Shown here: piece by piece, positions 1-7,717 of the stretch
Layout: each line of letters starts with the position of its first letter
Position numbering within the stretch: the first letter of the stretch is position 1
From: Nocardioides albertanoniae
Lineage (GTDB): Bacteria; Actinomycetota; Actinomycetes; Propionibacteriales; Nocardioidaceae
Assembly: GCF_006716315.1 (NCBI RefSeq)
Contig: NZ_VFOV01000001.1
Span: 3,178,501 to 3,242,500 of the forward strand
Length of the DNA: 64,000 nucleotides
Direction: 5' to 3'
Made by a program: the position numbers and the translations under genes
Notes under the pieces: model-generated
Told to the model about the DNA's origin: nothing
What the model saw: the letters and a program-made list of their open reading frames with translations, nothing else
Database searches by the model: none

Positions 1-204
1 GTCTACTCGGTGCTCGCCCGCCGCAGCCGCCTCTCGGCATACCTGCTCTGGATCGCCGTCGCCGCCGCCATCGCCCTCGGCGCCGTCCAGTCCACCGTCG
101 ACGGTCTGGTCTGGACCGTCCTCACCATCGACGCGATCCTCGTCGCCGTGCTCCTCTCCGTCACCTTCTGGCGCCTCAACCGGCCCCAGCCCACCGCCCA
201 CTGA
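1..204 (+). CDS. C-terminal part of a small membrane protein (truncated by window start)
   Basis: The reading frame is open from base 1 and ends at the TGA at 202-204, so only the last 67 residues are visible. The fragment has two strongly hydrophobic stretches (around AYLLWIAVAAAIALG and TIDAILVAVLLSVTF) separated by a short polar turn, then a basic-polar tail ending RPQPTAH. This looks like the last two membrane helices of an integral membrane protein with a cytoplasmic C-terminus. I do not recognise the family. It converges on polA, with a repeat array filling the gap. Confidence 0.6.
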   Translation, partial: VYSVLARRSRLSAYLLWIAVAAAIALGAVQSTVDGLVWTVLTIDAILVAVLLSVTFWRLNRPQPTAH

Positions 205-213
205 CCACCGCCC

Positions 214-432
214 GTCGAAGCGTCACGTCTGCAGGTCGAAGCGTCACGTCTGCAGGTCGAAGCGTCACGTCTGCAGGTCGAAGCGTCACGTCTGCAGGTC
301 GAGTGGGCATCGAGATGCCCACTCGACCTGCAGGACTGACCTCTCGACCTGCAGGAGTGACTTCTCGGCCTGCAGGACCGACTTCTCACCCCGCAGAAGG
401 GACCTCTCGGCCTGCAGGGGTGACTTCTCGGC
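214..432. repeat. Dispersed repeat, copy 1: 21-bp units flanking a 30-bp palindromic core
   Basis: Four near-identical 21-bp direct units occupy 214-297 (each begins GTCGAAGCGTCAC and ends CTGCAG). A 30-bp palindromic core follows at 298-327, with arms GTCGAGTGGGCAT and its complement around a 4-nt loop. Five diverged units in the opposite orientation occupy 328-432 (each begins C-Y-GCAG and ends near CTCGRC). Including the flanking CTGCAG the core arms are 19 bp. The array fills the gap between two convergent genes and ends just before the polA stop. Copies with the same plan lie at 46244-46357 and 58571-58663. It could act as a bidirectional terminator, but the multi-unit plan is more than a simple hairpin needs. 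Confidence 0.9.
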
Positions 433-447
433 GGGGCGGGCCCGGCG

Positions 448-3165
448 TCAGTGGGCGGCGTCGTGCCAGGAGGGGCCGGTGCCGACGGAGACGTCGAGGG
501 GGACGTTGAGGTCGGCGGCAGAGCCCATCTGCTCGCGTACGAGAGCCTCGAGCGCTTCGCGCTCTCCTGCGGCGACCTCGAAGACGAGCTCGTCGTGCAC
601 CTGGAGGAGCATCCGCGAAGTGAGGCCGGCTTCGTCGAGGGCGGCCTGGACACGCAGCATGGCGACCTTGATCAGGTCGGCGGCGGACCCCTGGATGGGG
701 GCGTTGAGGGCCATCCGCTCGGCGGTCTCGCGGCGCTGCCGGTTGTCGGAGAGCAGGTCGGGGAGGTAGCGGCGACGGCCCATGATCGTCTCGGTGTAGC
801 CCGAGCGCCGCGCCCCGGCGACCAGGCCTTGCAAGTAGTCGCGGATGCCGCCGAAGGTCTCGAAGTATTCGTCCATCAGCCCGCGCGCCTCGCTCGGCTC
901 GATGGCGAGCTGCTGCGAGAGGCCGAAGGCGGAGAGCCCGTAGGCGAGCCCGTAGTTCATCGCCTTGATCTTCGCCCGCTGCTCCACGGAGACGACGTCG
1001 GGGTCGACGCCGAAGACGCGCGCGGCGGTGATCGAGTGGAAGTCACGTCCGGAGCGGAACGCCTCGATGAGCAGCTCGTCCTCGGAGAGATGCGCCATGA
1101 TCCGCATCTCGATCTGGCTGTAGTCGGCCGTCATCAGCGACTCGAAGCCGTCACCGACCACGAACCCCTTGCGGATCCCGCGCCCCTCTTCGGTGCGAAC
1201 CGGGATGTTCTGCAGGTTGGGCTCGGTCGAGGAGAGACGTCCGGTGGCGGCGATCGTCTGGTTGAAGGTCGTGTGGATGCGGCCGTCGGGCTGCACGGTC
1301 TTCAACAGCCCCTCGATCGTGACCCGCAGCCGGGTGACGTCGCGGTGCCGCAGCAGAGCGAGCAGGAACGGGTGCTCGGTCTTCACGTAGAGCTGCTGGA
1401 GCGCGTCTGCGTCGGTGGTCCAGCCCGTCTTCGTACGCTTCGTCTTCGGCATGTCGAGCTCGTCGAAGAGCACCACCTGCAGCTGCTTGGGCGAGCCGAG
1501 GTTGATCTCCTTGCCGATCACGGCGAAGGCATCGTCGGCGGCCTGCTTCATCTGCCCGGCGAAGTGTCGCTCCAGCGCGTCGAGATGCTCCGTGTCGACG
1601 GCGATGCCGACCTGCTCCATCTTGGCGAGCTGGTGCAGCAGCGGCAGCTCGACGTCGGCGAGCAGCCGGTGACCGCCGGATGCCTCCACCGCCGAGTCGA
1701 GCTCGACAGAGAGGTCGAGCACTGCCCGAGCGAACAGCATCGAGGTCTTGGCAACACCGTCGCCGCCGACCTCCTCGTCGCCGAAGAGCGAGTCCTGACC
1801 GCCGTCGTCCTCCTGCTTGAGCTCGCGCTTGAGATAACGCAGCGTGAGGTCGGCGAGGTCGTAGGAACGCTGGTCGGGAGCCACGATGTAGGCCGAGAGA
1901 GCGGTGTCGGTGACGAGGCCACGCAGCACCCAGCCGTGCGCCTCGAGGGCCAGCTGCGGACCCTTGGCGTCGTGCATGATCTTCGGCTTGTCCGCGTCGG
2001 CGAGCCACTCGGCCAGCGCCGTCTCGTCCTCCGGGGTGAACCCCTCCACCCCGACGTACGCCGCACCCTCCTGCGTCGCGAAGCCGAACCCGTCCACGCG
2101 GCCGGTGCCGGAGCCCCAGGCCCCGCGCACATGCACCCCCACGGGCGACGTGCCGAGCCCGGCGAGGTAGTCGCCGACCGCCCCAGGAGCCAGTGTCTCG
2201 CCCTCCAGCGAGAAGCCGCTCTCCTCGACCGGGGCATCGTCGTCCGGCGCGAGCACGTCGGTGATCCGGGTGCGGATCTCGCCACGGAACTCGAGCTCGT
2301 CGAGCAGCTCCAGGGCAGCGGCACGATCCCACTCGACCCGCCCGAGGTCTGCCGGGGCGACGTCGAGGGCCAGATCGCGCACCAGCGCATTGAGTCGACG
2401 GTTGCGCATCACGTCGCCGAGGTGGGCGCGCAGGTTGTCGCCGGCCTTGCCCTTGATCTGGTCGGCGTGGGTGATCACGTTGTCGAGACCGTCGTAGGTG
2501 TTGATCCACTTCGCGGCGGTCTTCGGGCCGACGCCCGGGATGCCGGGCAGGTTGTCGGAGTCCTCCCCCACCAGCGCGGCGATCTCGGGATAGCGCGCGG
2601 GCGGGACACCGTATTTCTCCTCGACGGCGGCCGGCGTCATCCGGGCGAGGTCGGAGACACCGCGCATCGGGTAGAGCACGGTGGAGGACTCGGTGACCAG
2701 CTGCAGCGAGTCACGGTCACCGGTCAGGATCAGCACCTCCATGCCGGCCTCGAGACCCTGGGTGACCCAGGTGGCGATGATGTCGTCGGCCTCGTAGCCG
2801 GCGAGCGAGACGTGGCGGATGTGGAGCGCGTCGAGCAGCCGCTGGATCAGCGGCAGCTGCGACTTGAACTCGTCAGGGGTCTTGTTGCGCTTGGCCTTGT
2901 ATTCGGAGTATTCCTCGAGCCGGAACGTCTGCCGGGAGAGGTCGAAGGCGACCGCGACGTGCGTGGGCTGCTCGTCTCGCAGCACGTTGACCAGCATCGA
3001 GGTGAAGCCATATACGGCGTTGGTGTTCTGCCCGGTGACGGTCGAGAAGTTCTCCACCGGAAGGGCGAAGAAGGCCCGGTAGGCCAGCGAGTGTCCATCG
3101 AGCAGGAGCAGTCGGTCACGCTTCACGTCAGCCACGCCACTGACTCTATCCACGACCACCGACAT
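448..3165 (-). CDS. polA: DNA polymerase I
   Basis: Family A DNA polymerase that fills gaps and removes primers during replication and repair. An N-terminal 5'-3' exonuclease domain (from LLLLDGHSLAYRAFFALP, with GDRDSLQLV and the helix-hairpin-helix-like GIPGVGPKTA) is followed by a middle 3'-5' exonuclease-like region. The C-terminal polymerase domain carries DYSQIEMR (motif A), the RRYLPDL region and VHDELVFEV (motif C). The ~905-residue length fits actinobacterial PolA. The start is uncertain: ATG at 3165, GTG at 3135 and a longer ATG at 3210 share the frame. The longest would overlap the divergent thioesterase gene, and known homologues have 15-30 residues before LLDGHS, so 3165 or 3135 is preferred. 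Confidence 0.96.
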   Translation of the reverse strand: MSVVVDRVSGVADVKRDRLLLLDGHSLAYRAFFALPVENFSTVTGQNTNAVYGFTSMLVNVLRDEQPTHVAVAFDLSRQTFRLEEYSEYKAKRNKTPDEFKSQLPLIQRLLDALHIRHVSLAGYEADDIIATWVTQGLEAGMEVLILTGDRDSLQLVTESSTVLYPMRGVSDLARMTPAAVEEKYGVPPARYPEIAALVGEDSDNLPGIPGVGPKTAAKWINTYDGLDNVITHADQIKGKAGDNLRAHLGDVMRNRRLNALVRDLALDVAPADLGRVEWDRAAALELLDELEFRGEIRTRITDVLAPDDDAPVEESGFSLEGETLAPGAVGDYLAGLGTSPVGVHVRGAWGSGTGRVDGFGFATQEGAAYVGVEGFTPEDETALAEWLADADKPKIMHDAKGPQLALEAHGWVLRGLVTDTALSAYIVAPDQRSYDLADLTLRYLKRELKQEDDGGQDSLFGDEEVGGDGVAKTSMLFARAVLDLSVELDSAVEASGGHRLLADVELPLLHQLAKMEQVGIAVDTEHLDALERHFAGQMKQAADDAFAVIGKEINLGSPKQLQVVLFDELDMPKTKRTKTGWTTDADALQQLYVKTEHPFLLALLRHRDVTRLRVTIEGLLKTVQPDGRIHTTFNQTIAATGRLSSTEPNLQNIPVRTEEGRGIRKGFVVGDGFESLMTADYSQIEMRIMAHLSEDELLIEAFRSGRDFHSITAARVFGVDPDVVSVEQRAKIKAMNYGLAYGLSAFGLSQQLAIEPSEARGLMDEYFETFGGIRDYLQGLVAGARRSGYTETIMGRRRYLPDLLSDNRQRRETAERMALNAPIQGSAADLIKVAMLRVQAALDEAGLTSRMLLQVHDELVFEVAAGEREALEALVREQMGSAADLNVPLDVSVGTGPSWHDAAH

Positions 3166-3197
3166 CGGCGCCACCGACCACGTGGGACGATGCAGAC

Positions 3198-3671
3198 ATG
3201 ACCGACGCATCGACGACAGACGAGCCCACCGCGGCGAACGACAAGGCTGCGATCAAGGCATTCTTCGACGCCCTCCCCGAGGGCCAGGGCGGGCTCAACG
3301 ACAAGATGGGCGTCGAGATCATCGAGGCCTCGACCGAGAAGGTCGTCGCGACGATGCCGGTCGCCGGCAACACCCAGCCGTACGGTCTGCTCCACGGCGG
3401 TGCGTCGATCGCACTGGCCGAGACGCTCGGCTCCACCGGCGCCGGGCTCCACGCGGCGACGTTGGGCAAGCTCGCCGTCGGCGTCGACATCAACGCCACC
3501 CACCACCGCTCCGCGACCTCCGGTCTCGTCACCGGCACCGCGACCGCGATCCACCTCGGCCGCAGCTCGGCCTCCTACGACGTCGTGATCACCGACGAGC
3601 GTGGCCGCCGCGTCTGCACCTCGCGGATCACCTGCTCACTCATCGACAGCGACCGGGTGTTCAAGGCCTAG
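3198..3671 (+). CDS. PaaI/YdiI-type hotdog thioesterase
   Basis: A 157-residue single hotdog-fold protein, probably an acyl-CoA thioesterase of unknown substrate. The core HGGASIALAETLGS carries the family's HGG and the acidic residue in the helix that serves catalysis. NATHHRSATSGLVTGTA and the C-terminal strand region TSRITC complete the fold. The N-terminal ~20 residues are polar and poorly conserved in type. It reads away from polA across a short divergent gap and is closed by a strong hairpin at 3691-3726. Related proteins act in menaquinone or phenylacetate metabolism, but nothing nearby assigns a pathway. Confidence 0.85.
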   Translation: MTDASTTDEPTAANDKAAIKAFFDALPEGQGGLNDKMGVEIIEASTEKVVATMPVAGNTQPYGLLHGGASIALAETLGSTGAGLHAATLGKLAVGVDINATHHRSATSGLVTGTATAIHLGRSSASYDVVITDERGRRVCTSRITCSLIDSDRVFKA

Positions 3672-3690
3672 GGCCGCCTGCCGTCACGCG

Positions 3691-3726
3691 ACAGCGCCCC
3701 GGAGCCGAACGGCTCCGGGGCGCTGT
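3691..3726. terminator. Bidirectional hairpin terminator between convergent genes
   Basis: A perfect inverted repeat with 16-bp arms (ACAGCGCCCCGGAGCC and its complement) closes on a GAAC loop. It lies 20 bp after the thioesterase stop and 20 bp before the end of the convergent binding-protein gene. There is no long U-tract, as is common in high-GC actinobacteria. Confidence 0.85.
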
Positions 3727-3745
3727 CAGTGGCTGACGCAGCGAA

Positions 3746-5014
3746 TCAGATCTGCCCCGCGATGTACTTGACCGGGGCGTAGGCGCCCTTGTCGTCGTAC
3801 TGGTAGATACCGATGGACGCGGCCGTCGGGCTGCCGGTCTCGCCCAGCTCGATCGGACCGGAGACACCGTCGTAGTCGATGTCTTCGCCGGCCTCGAGCG
3901 CCTTGACGCCCTCGGCGAAGGTCTTGACCTTCTTGCCGCCAGTGGTGACGTCGACGACCTTCTCCGCGATGGCCTCACCGGAGTCGTTCTTCGCGGCGAT
4001 CGCGGCCAGGGCCGAGATGACCGTGGCGTCGTAGCACTCCGCCGAGTAGGCGTGGTCCTTCAGCTTCGGGTCGACCTCCTTCAGCTTCGCCTTGAAGTCA
4101 CCGCTGGACTCGGCGCCGGGCAGGGTGCCCTTGACGCCCTTGACCTCGCCCTTGCCGAACTCCTTGGTGTAGTCGGCGAGGTTGCCGTCCACGAAGTAGG
4201 TCGGCAGCTTGGAGGGACCGGCACCCGCGGCGATCAGCTGCGGGATCAGCTTCTTGGTCTCCTCGAAGCCGATCACGACGACCGCGTCGGCACCGGAGCC
4301 GGCGACCTCGTTGACCTGGGCGTCGAACGAGGTCGCGTCCTGGCTGTAGAAGGAGGTCGTCGCGACCTTGGAGCCGGCACCCTCGAGGTTGGTCTTGACC
4401 TGCTCGGCAAGCGTCTCACCGTACGCGTCCTGGCGGGCCAGGATCGCGACGTTGGTGCGCTTGTCCTCGAGGAGCAGATTGGACATGACCGCACCCTGGA
4501 GGATGTCGGAGGGCGAGGTGCGGAAGTAGAGGTCGGGCTTGGAGTACTTGCCCTCGTCGAACGACGTCGACGTGTTCGCGCCCGAGAACAGGACGGTGCC
4601 CGACGACATGACCTTGTCGACCACGGTCTGCGCCACACCCGAGGAAGCCGTGCCGATGATGACGTCGGACTTGGCGGCGATGAGCTTGTCGGCCTCAGCC
4701 GGGGCGATGCCCGAGTTGCTGTCGCCCTCGTCACCGGGGACGGCCTTGACGTCCTTGCCCAGGACACCGCCGGCCTCGTTGATCTCCTTGATGGCCAGGT
4801 TCACGCCCGCGAACTCGGGCGGGCCCAGGAACGCGAGGCTGCCGGTCTGCGGGAGGAGCTGACCGACCGTGAGAGTGCCGTCGCCCTTGGCGGCCGCCTT
4901 CTTCTCGGGCTTGTCGGACGCGGTCTCGCCGCCACAGGCGGCGAGGGAGAAGCTGAGCGCCAGGGCGCCGGCACCTGCGGTCAGCTTCACCCAGGTAGAG
5001 GATGATGAGTTCAC
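3746..5014 (-). CDS. Branched-chain amino acid-type ABC transporter substrate-binding lipoprotein
   Basis: Extracellular lipoprotein that captures substrate for the Liv-type transporter encoded at 5976-10051. The N-terminus is a lipoprotein signal peptide with lipobox LAAC in ALSFSLAACGG, so the mature protein would be lipidated on that Cys (Lgt and LspA are both encoded in this window). The rest is a periplasmic-binding-protein fold of the LivJ/receptor ligand-binding type (VGQLLPQTGSLAFLGPPE, then IKEINEAGGVLG). GTG at 5014 is chosen over the upstream ATG at 5074 because an AGAGGGA ribosome-binding site lies just ahead of it and the signal peptide then starts properly. The ligand cannot be read from sequence; branched-chain amino acids, amides or urea are possible. 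Confidence 0.9.
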   Translation of the reverse strand: MNSSSSTWVKLTAGAGALALSFSLAACGGETASDKPEKKAAAKGDGTLTVGQLLPQTGSLAFLGPPEFAGVNLAIKEINEAGGVLGKDVKAVPGDEGDSNSGIAPAEADKLIAAKSDVIIGTASSGVAQTVVDKVMSSGTVLFSGANTSTSFDEGKYSKPDLYFRTSPSDILQGAVMSNLLLEDKRTNVAILARQDAYGETLAEQVKTNLEGAGSKVATTSFYSQDATSFDAQVNEVAGSGADAVVVIGFEETKKLIPQLIAAGAGPSKLPTYFVDGNLADYTKEFGKGEVKGVKGTLPGAESSGDFKAKLKEVDPKLKDHAYSAECYDATVISALAAIAAKNDSGEAIAEKVVDVTTGGKKVKTFAEGVKALEAGEDIDYDGVSGPIELGETGSPTAASIGIYQYDDKGAYAPVKYIAGQI

Positions 5015-5180
5015 TGCGTTAGTCCCTCTTTCGTATGGCTGGCCCGGCTCACGTCGGACCTTGCGGTGACACATTAGAGACGGACGTGAGGTGAAGCACC
5101 CGAGGGACGTGTCTTTTCACCATTCTGTTACATCTCCCCCATGGCATCATTGCCTGGGTTGTCGCCATGATCGGCTCCGT

Positions 5181-5205
5181 ATCATTGGCGCCGTCGACCA
5201 ATGAT
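5181..5205. promoter_or_regulatory. Inverted repeat in the divergent promoter region, possible operator
   Basis: An 8-bp inverted repeat, ATCATTGG and CCAATGAT, is separated by 9 bases. It lies between the divergent binding-protein gene and the leader ORF/acetyltransferase pair. Size and spacing suit a dimeric regulator, but no regulator can be named. Confidence 0.4.
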
Positions 5206-5259
5206 CACCCCGGGAGCCCGAATCCCGCCAGGAACCTGCTCGATCGTGGAGGAATTGTG

Positions 5260-5301
5260 ATGATCCGTACGCACCGCGCTCGTCGAGGACACACTCGATG
5301 A
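5260..5301 (+). CDS. 13-codon leader ORF overlapping the acetyltransferase start
   Basis: An ATG with an ideal GGAGG site 7 nt upstream (5248-5252) opens a 13-residue reading frame, MIRTHRARRGHTR. Its TGA overlaps the acetyltransferase ATG (ATGA at 5298-5301). The acetyltransferase start itself has no comparable ribosome-binding site, so its translation is probably coupled to this leader. The peptide is very basic (six Arg/two His). It may be only a ribosome-delivery device or an attenuator-like sensor. Confidence 0.5.
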   Translation: MIRTHRARRGHTR

Positions 5302-5891
5302 GCCGGGTCCCCGTCACGGTGCGAGAAGCAGACGTCACCGACGCGCGCTTCCTGCTCGGCGTCTGGCAGGACGCGCTGAGGATGGCCGACGAGCACGAGC
5401 AGCTGGGCGACCTCGAGACGATCATCCGCCGCGCCCAGGGCTCACCCGACGAGCAGCTTCTGGTCGCCGACAGCGACGGTCAGGCCGTCGGCGCCGTCTT
5501 CATGCGCGCCACCACCTTCGGGCCGCTCAACCTCGAGCCGACCGTGCAGGTCTTCGCTCCCCACGTCTCCCCCGGCTTCCGTCGCCGCGGCGTCGGCCGG
5601 ATCCTGATGGACGCGGCGGTCACCTTCGCCGAGGAGCGCGGTGTCAGGACGATCGCGGCCGCCGCGTCGTCGGCCGGCCGTGAGGGCAACCGCTTCCTCG
5701 CGCGGCTCGGGCTCGGCTCGCAGGCCGTGATGCGTGCCGCCCCGACAGCGGTCGTACGCTCCCGGCTCGCCACGCTCGGCCGGGCGCTCCCCCACCACGC
5801 TCGCAGCCAGCGCGGCCCGAAGCAGTCCAGCGCCGTCGGCGAGCTGCTCGCTGCGCGGCGCTCCCAGCGCCGCTCTCACACGGTCGCCTAG
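5298..5891 (+). CDS. GNAT-family N-acetyltransferase
   Basis: A 197-residue protein with a GNAT domain covering roughly residues 5-145. The acetyl-CoA pyrophosphate-binding motif is visible as SPGFRRRGVGRILMDAA, followed by the motif B region GVRTIAAAASSAGREGNRFLARLGLG. The C-terminal ~50 residues are Arg/Ser-rich and outside the domain. The substrate is unknown. The start overlaps the stop of a short leader ORF with a strong Shine-Dalgarno sequence. The gene lies between the binding-protein gene and the rest of the Liv transporter on the opposite strand, splitting that locus. Confidence 0.85.
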   Translation: MSRVPVTVREADVTDARFLLGVWQDALRMADEHEQLGDLETIIRRAQGSPDEQLLVADSDGQAVGAVFMRATTFGPLNLEPTVQVFAPHVSPGFRRRGVGRILMDAAVTFAEERGVRTIAAAASSAGREGNRFLARLGLGSQAVMRAAPTAVVRSRLATLGRALPHHARSQRGPKQSSAVGELLAARRSQRRSHTVA

Positions 5892-5918
5892 CCGGCCGTC
5901 TGGTCAGGCATCACCAAG

Positions 5919-5956
5919 CGCGTGGTCCCCGGAGCGATCGCTCCGGGGACCACGCG
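5919..5956. terminator. Bidirectional hairpin terminator
   Basis: A perfect 38-bp palindrome (arms CGCGTGGTCCCCGGAGCGA and its complement) followed by TTTG sits between the ends of the convergent acetyltransferase and livF-like genes. It serves both directions. Confidence 0.88.
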
Positions 5957-5975
5957 TTTGTCGCGACGTACGTCC

Positions 5976-6761
5976 TCAGTCCTTGGCGCCCAGGGTGCCG
6001 AGGTAGAGCTCGATCACCTTCGGGTCGTCGGCGAGGTCCCGACCGCGGCCCGTATAGGCGTTGCGACCCTGGTCGAGCACGTAGCCACGGTCGCAGATCT
6101 GCAGGCAGCGGCGGGCGTTCTGCTCGACCATCACGACCGAGACACCGGCCTTGTTGATCTTGCGGGTCTGCACGAAGACCTCGTCCTGCATCACAGGCGA
6201 GAGGCCGGCGGAGGGCTCGTCGAGCAGCAGCACCGACGGCTCCATCATCAGCGCCCGGCCCATCGCGACCATCTGACGCTCACCTCCGGAGAGGCCGCCG
6301 GCTCGCTGCTTGCGTCGCTCGCCGAGCGCCGGGAAGATCCCGGTCACGAAGTCGAACCGCTCGGAGAACTTCTTGGGCGACTGGTAGCAGCCCATCTCGA
6401 GGTTCTCCTCGATCGTCAGGCTCGGGAAGACGTTGTTGGTCTGCGGCACGAAGCCGATCCCGCGGGTGACCAGCTCGTCGGCTCGCTTGCCGGTGATGTC
6501 CTCCCCCTCGAGCTTGACCTGCCCCTCATGGACCTTGACCAGCCCGAAGAGCGCCTTGAGCAGCGTCGACTTGCCGGCCCCGTTGGGGCCGATGATGCCG
6601 ACGAGCTCGCCGGGCTGGCAGTAGAGGTCGGTGTCGTTGAGGATGTTGACACCGGGCAGGTAGCCGGCGATCAGGCCGTCCGCCCGGAGCACCGCACCCT
6701 CGGCCTCCTTCAGGTGGGTCTCGCGGAACTTCTCCGCGTCGGTGGCAGGCTCCGTGGTCAC
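5976..6761 (-). CDS. livF: Liv-type ABC transporter ATP-binding protein (LivF)
   Basis: Cytoplasmic ATPase of a branched-chain-amino-acid-type importer. Walker A is GPNGAGKST, the signature LSGGERQM and Walker B VLLLDEPSAGLSP, the last typical of LivF. Following His-loop territory reads VVMVEQNARRCL, also LivF-like. About 30 N-terminal residues precede the ABC domain, slightly longer than usual. Its GTG start overlaps the livG stop by 4 nt (GTGA), so the two ATPases are translationally coupled and expected in 1:1 ratio. Confidence 0.94.
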   Translation of the reverse strand: MTTEPATDAEKFRETHLKEAEGAVLRADGLIAGYLPGVNILNDTDLYCQPGELVGIIGPNGAGKSTLLKALFGLVKVHEGQVKLEGEDITGKRADELVTRGIGFVPQTNNVFPSLTIEENLEMGCYQSPKKFSERFDFVTGIFPALGERRKQRAGGLSGGERQMVAMGRALMMEPSVLLLDEPSAGLSPVMQDEVFVQTRKINKAGVSVVMVEQNARRCLQICDRGYVLDQGRNAYTGRGRDLADDPKVIELYLGTLGAKD

Positions 6762-7717
6762 TTCGCATCCTCCTCTTGGGCGATCTCGGCCTCAACCTCG
6801 GCCTCGAGCGTCTCTTCGTCGAGCTCGCTCAGGTCGGTGTCGTGGTGAGCCCCGAGATAGGCGTCGATGACCCGCTGGTCGGCCATCACGCTGGCCGGGG
6901 TGCCTTCGGCGACGATCTTTCCCTGGGCCATCACGATGACCCAGTCGGAGATGTCGCGCACCATGTCCATGTCGTGCTCGACGAAGAGGACCGTGCGACC
7001 CTCTTCGCGCAACGACTTCACGTGGCCGAGCAGCGACTGCTTCAGAGCCGGGTTCACCCCGGCCATCGGCTCGTCGAGCATGACCAGCTCCGGGTCGACC
7101 ATGAGCGCGCGGGCCATCTCCAGCAGCTTGCGCTGACCACCGGAGAGAGACCCGGCGAAGTCCTCGCGCTTCTTGTCGAGCAGGAATCGGGCCAGCAGTT
7201 CGTCGGCCTTCTCGGTGACCGCGTCCTCCTGCTTGCCCCACAGGAACTTGAACGGCGCGGCCCAGAACCGCTCACCCTTCTGTCCGGTGGCGCCCAGGCG
7301 CATGTTCTCGATCACGGTGAGCTTGGCCAGCACCTTGGTGAGCTGGAAGGTGCGCACCATCCCGCGCCGGGCGATCTTGTAGGGCGCGACGCCCTTGAGC
7401 GACTTGCCCTCCAGGGTCCAGGTGCCGGAGTTGGGCTGGTCGAAGCCGGTGAGCAGGTTGAAGAACGTCGTCTTGCCAGCACCGTTGGGGCCGATCAGCG
7501 CGGTGATCGCGCCCCGCTGGATCTCGACGTGCTCGACATCGACCGCGGTCAGTCCGCCGAACGTACGCGTGATCTTGTCGGCGACCACGATCGGGTCGGG
7601 CTTCTTGCTGCCCGGCTCGGTGCCCGCGCCGACCAGGCCGGCGGGCCCGGTCTTGCTGTCCTTGCTGGTCGGGGTGCTGGTCGGGGTGTTCGTCTGGTCG
7701 GTCATGTCAGCGTCCAT
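6758..7717 (-). CDS. livG: Liv-type ABC transporter ATP-binding protein (LivG)
   Basis: Second ATPase of the importer. Walker A GPNGAGKTTFFNLLTG, the typical LivG segment GMVRTFQLTKVL, signature LSGGQRKLLEMARALM and Walker B ELVMLDEPMAGVNP are all present. Extensions flank the ABC core: about 45 Thr/Ser/Pro/Gly-rich residues at the N-terminus and an acidic C-terminal tail after AYLGAHH. The ATG at 7717 follows a GGGAG site and lies inside the livM end; ATG at 7705 is an alternative. Confidence 0.93.
   Translation of the reverse strand: MDADMTDQTNTPTSTPTSKDSKTGPAGLVGAGTEPGSKKPDPIVVADKITRTFGGLTAVDVEHVEIQRGAITALIGPNGAGKTTFFNLLTGFDQPNSGTWTLEGKSLKGVAPYKIARRGMVRTFQLTKVLAKLTVIENMRLGATGQKGERFWAAPFKFLWGKQEDAVTEKADELLARFLLDKKREDFAGSLSGGQRKLLEMARALMVDPELVMLDEPMAGVNPALKQSLLGHVKSLREEGRTVLFVEHDMDMVRDISDWVIVMAQGKIVAEGTPASVMADQRVIDAYLGAHHDTDLSELDEETLEAEVEAEIAQEEDAK

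Noticed and set aside
214..432. CRISPR-like appearance of the repeat array
   Set aside because: The 21-bp units are directly adjacent with no unique spacers, they invert around a palindrome, and no cas gene is present.
451..3201. A 916-codon plus-strand open frame opposite polA
   Set aside because: Antisense shadow of polA with no recognisable domain and biased composition.
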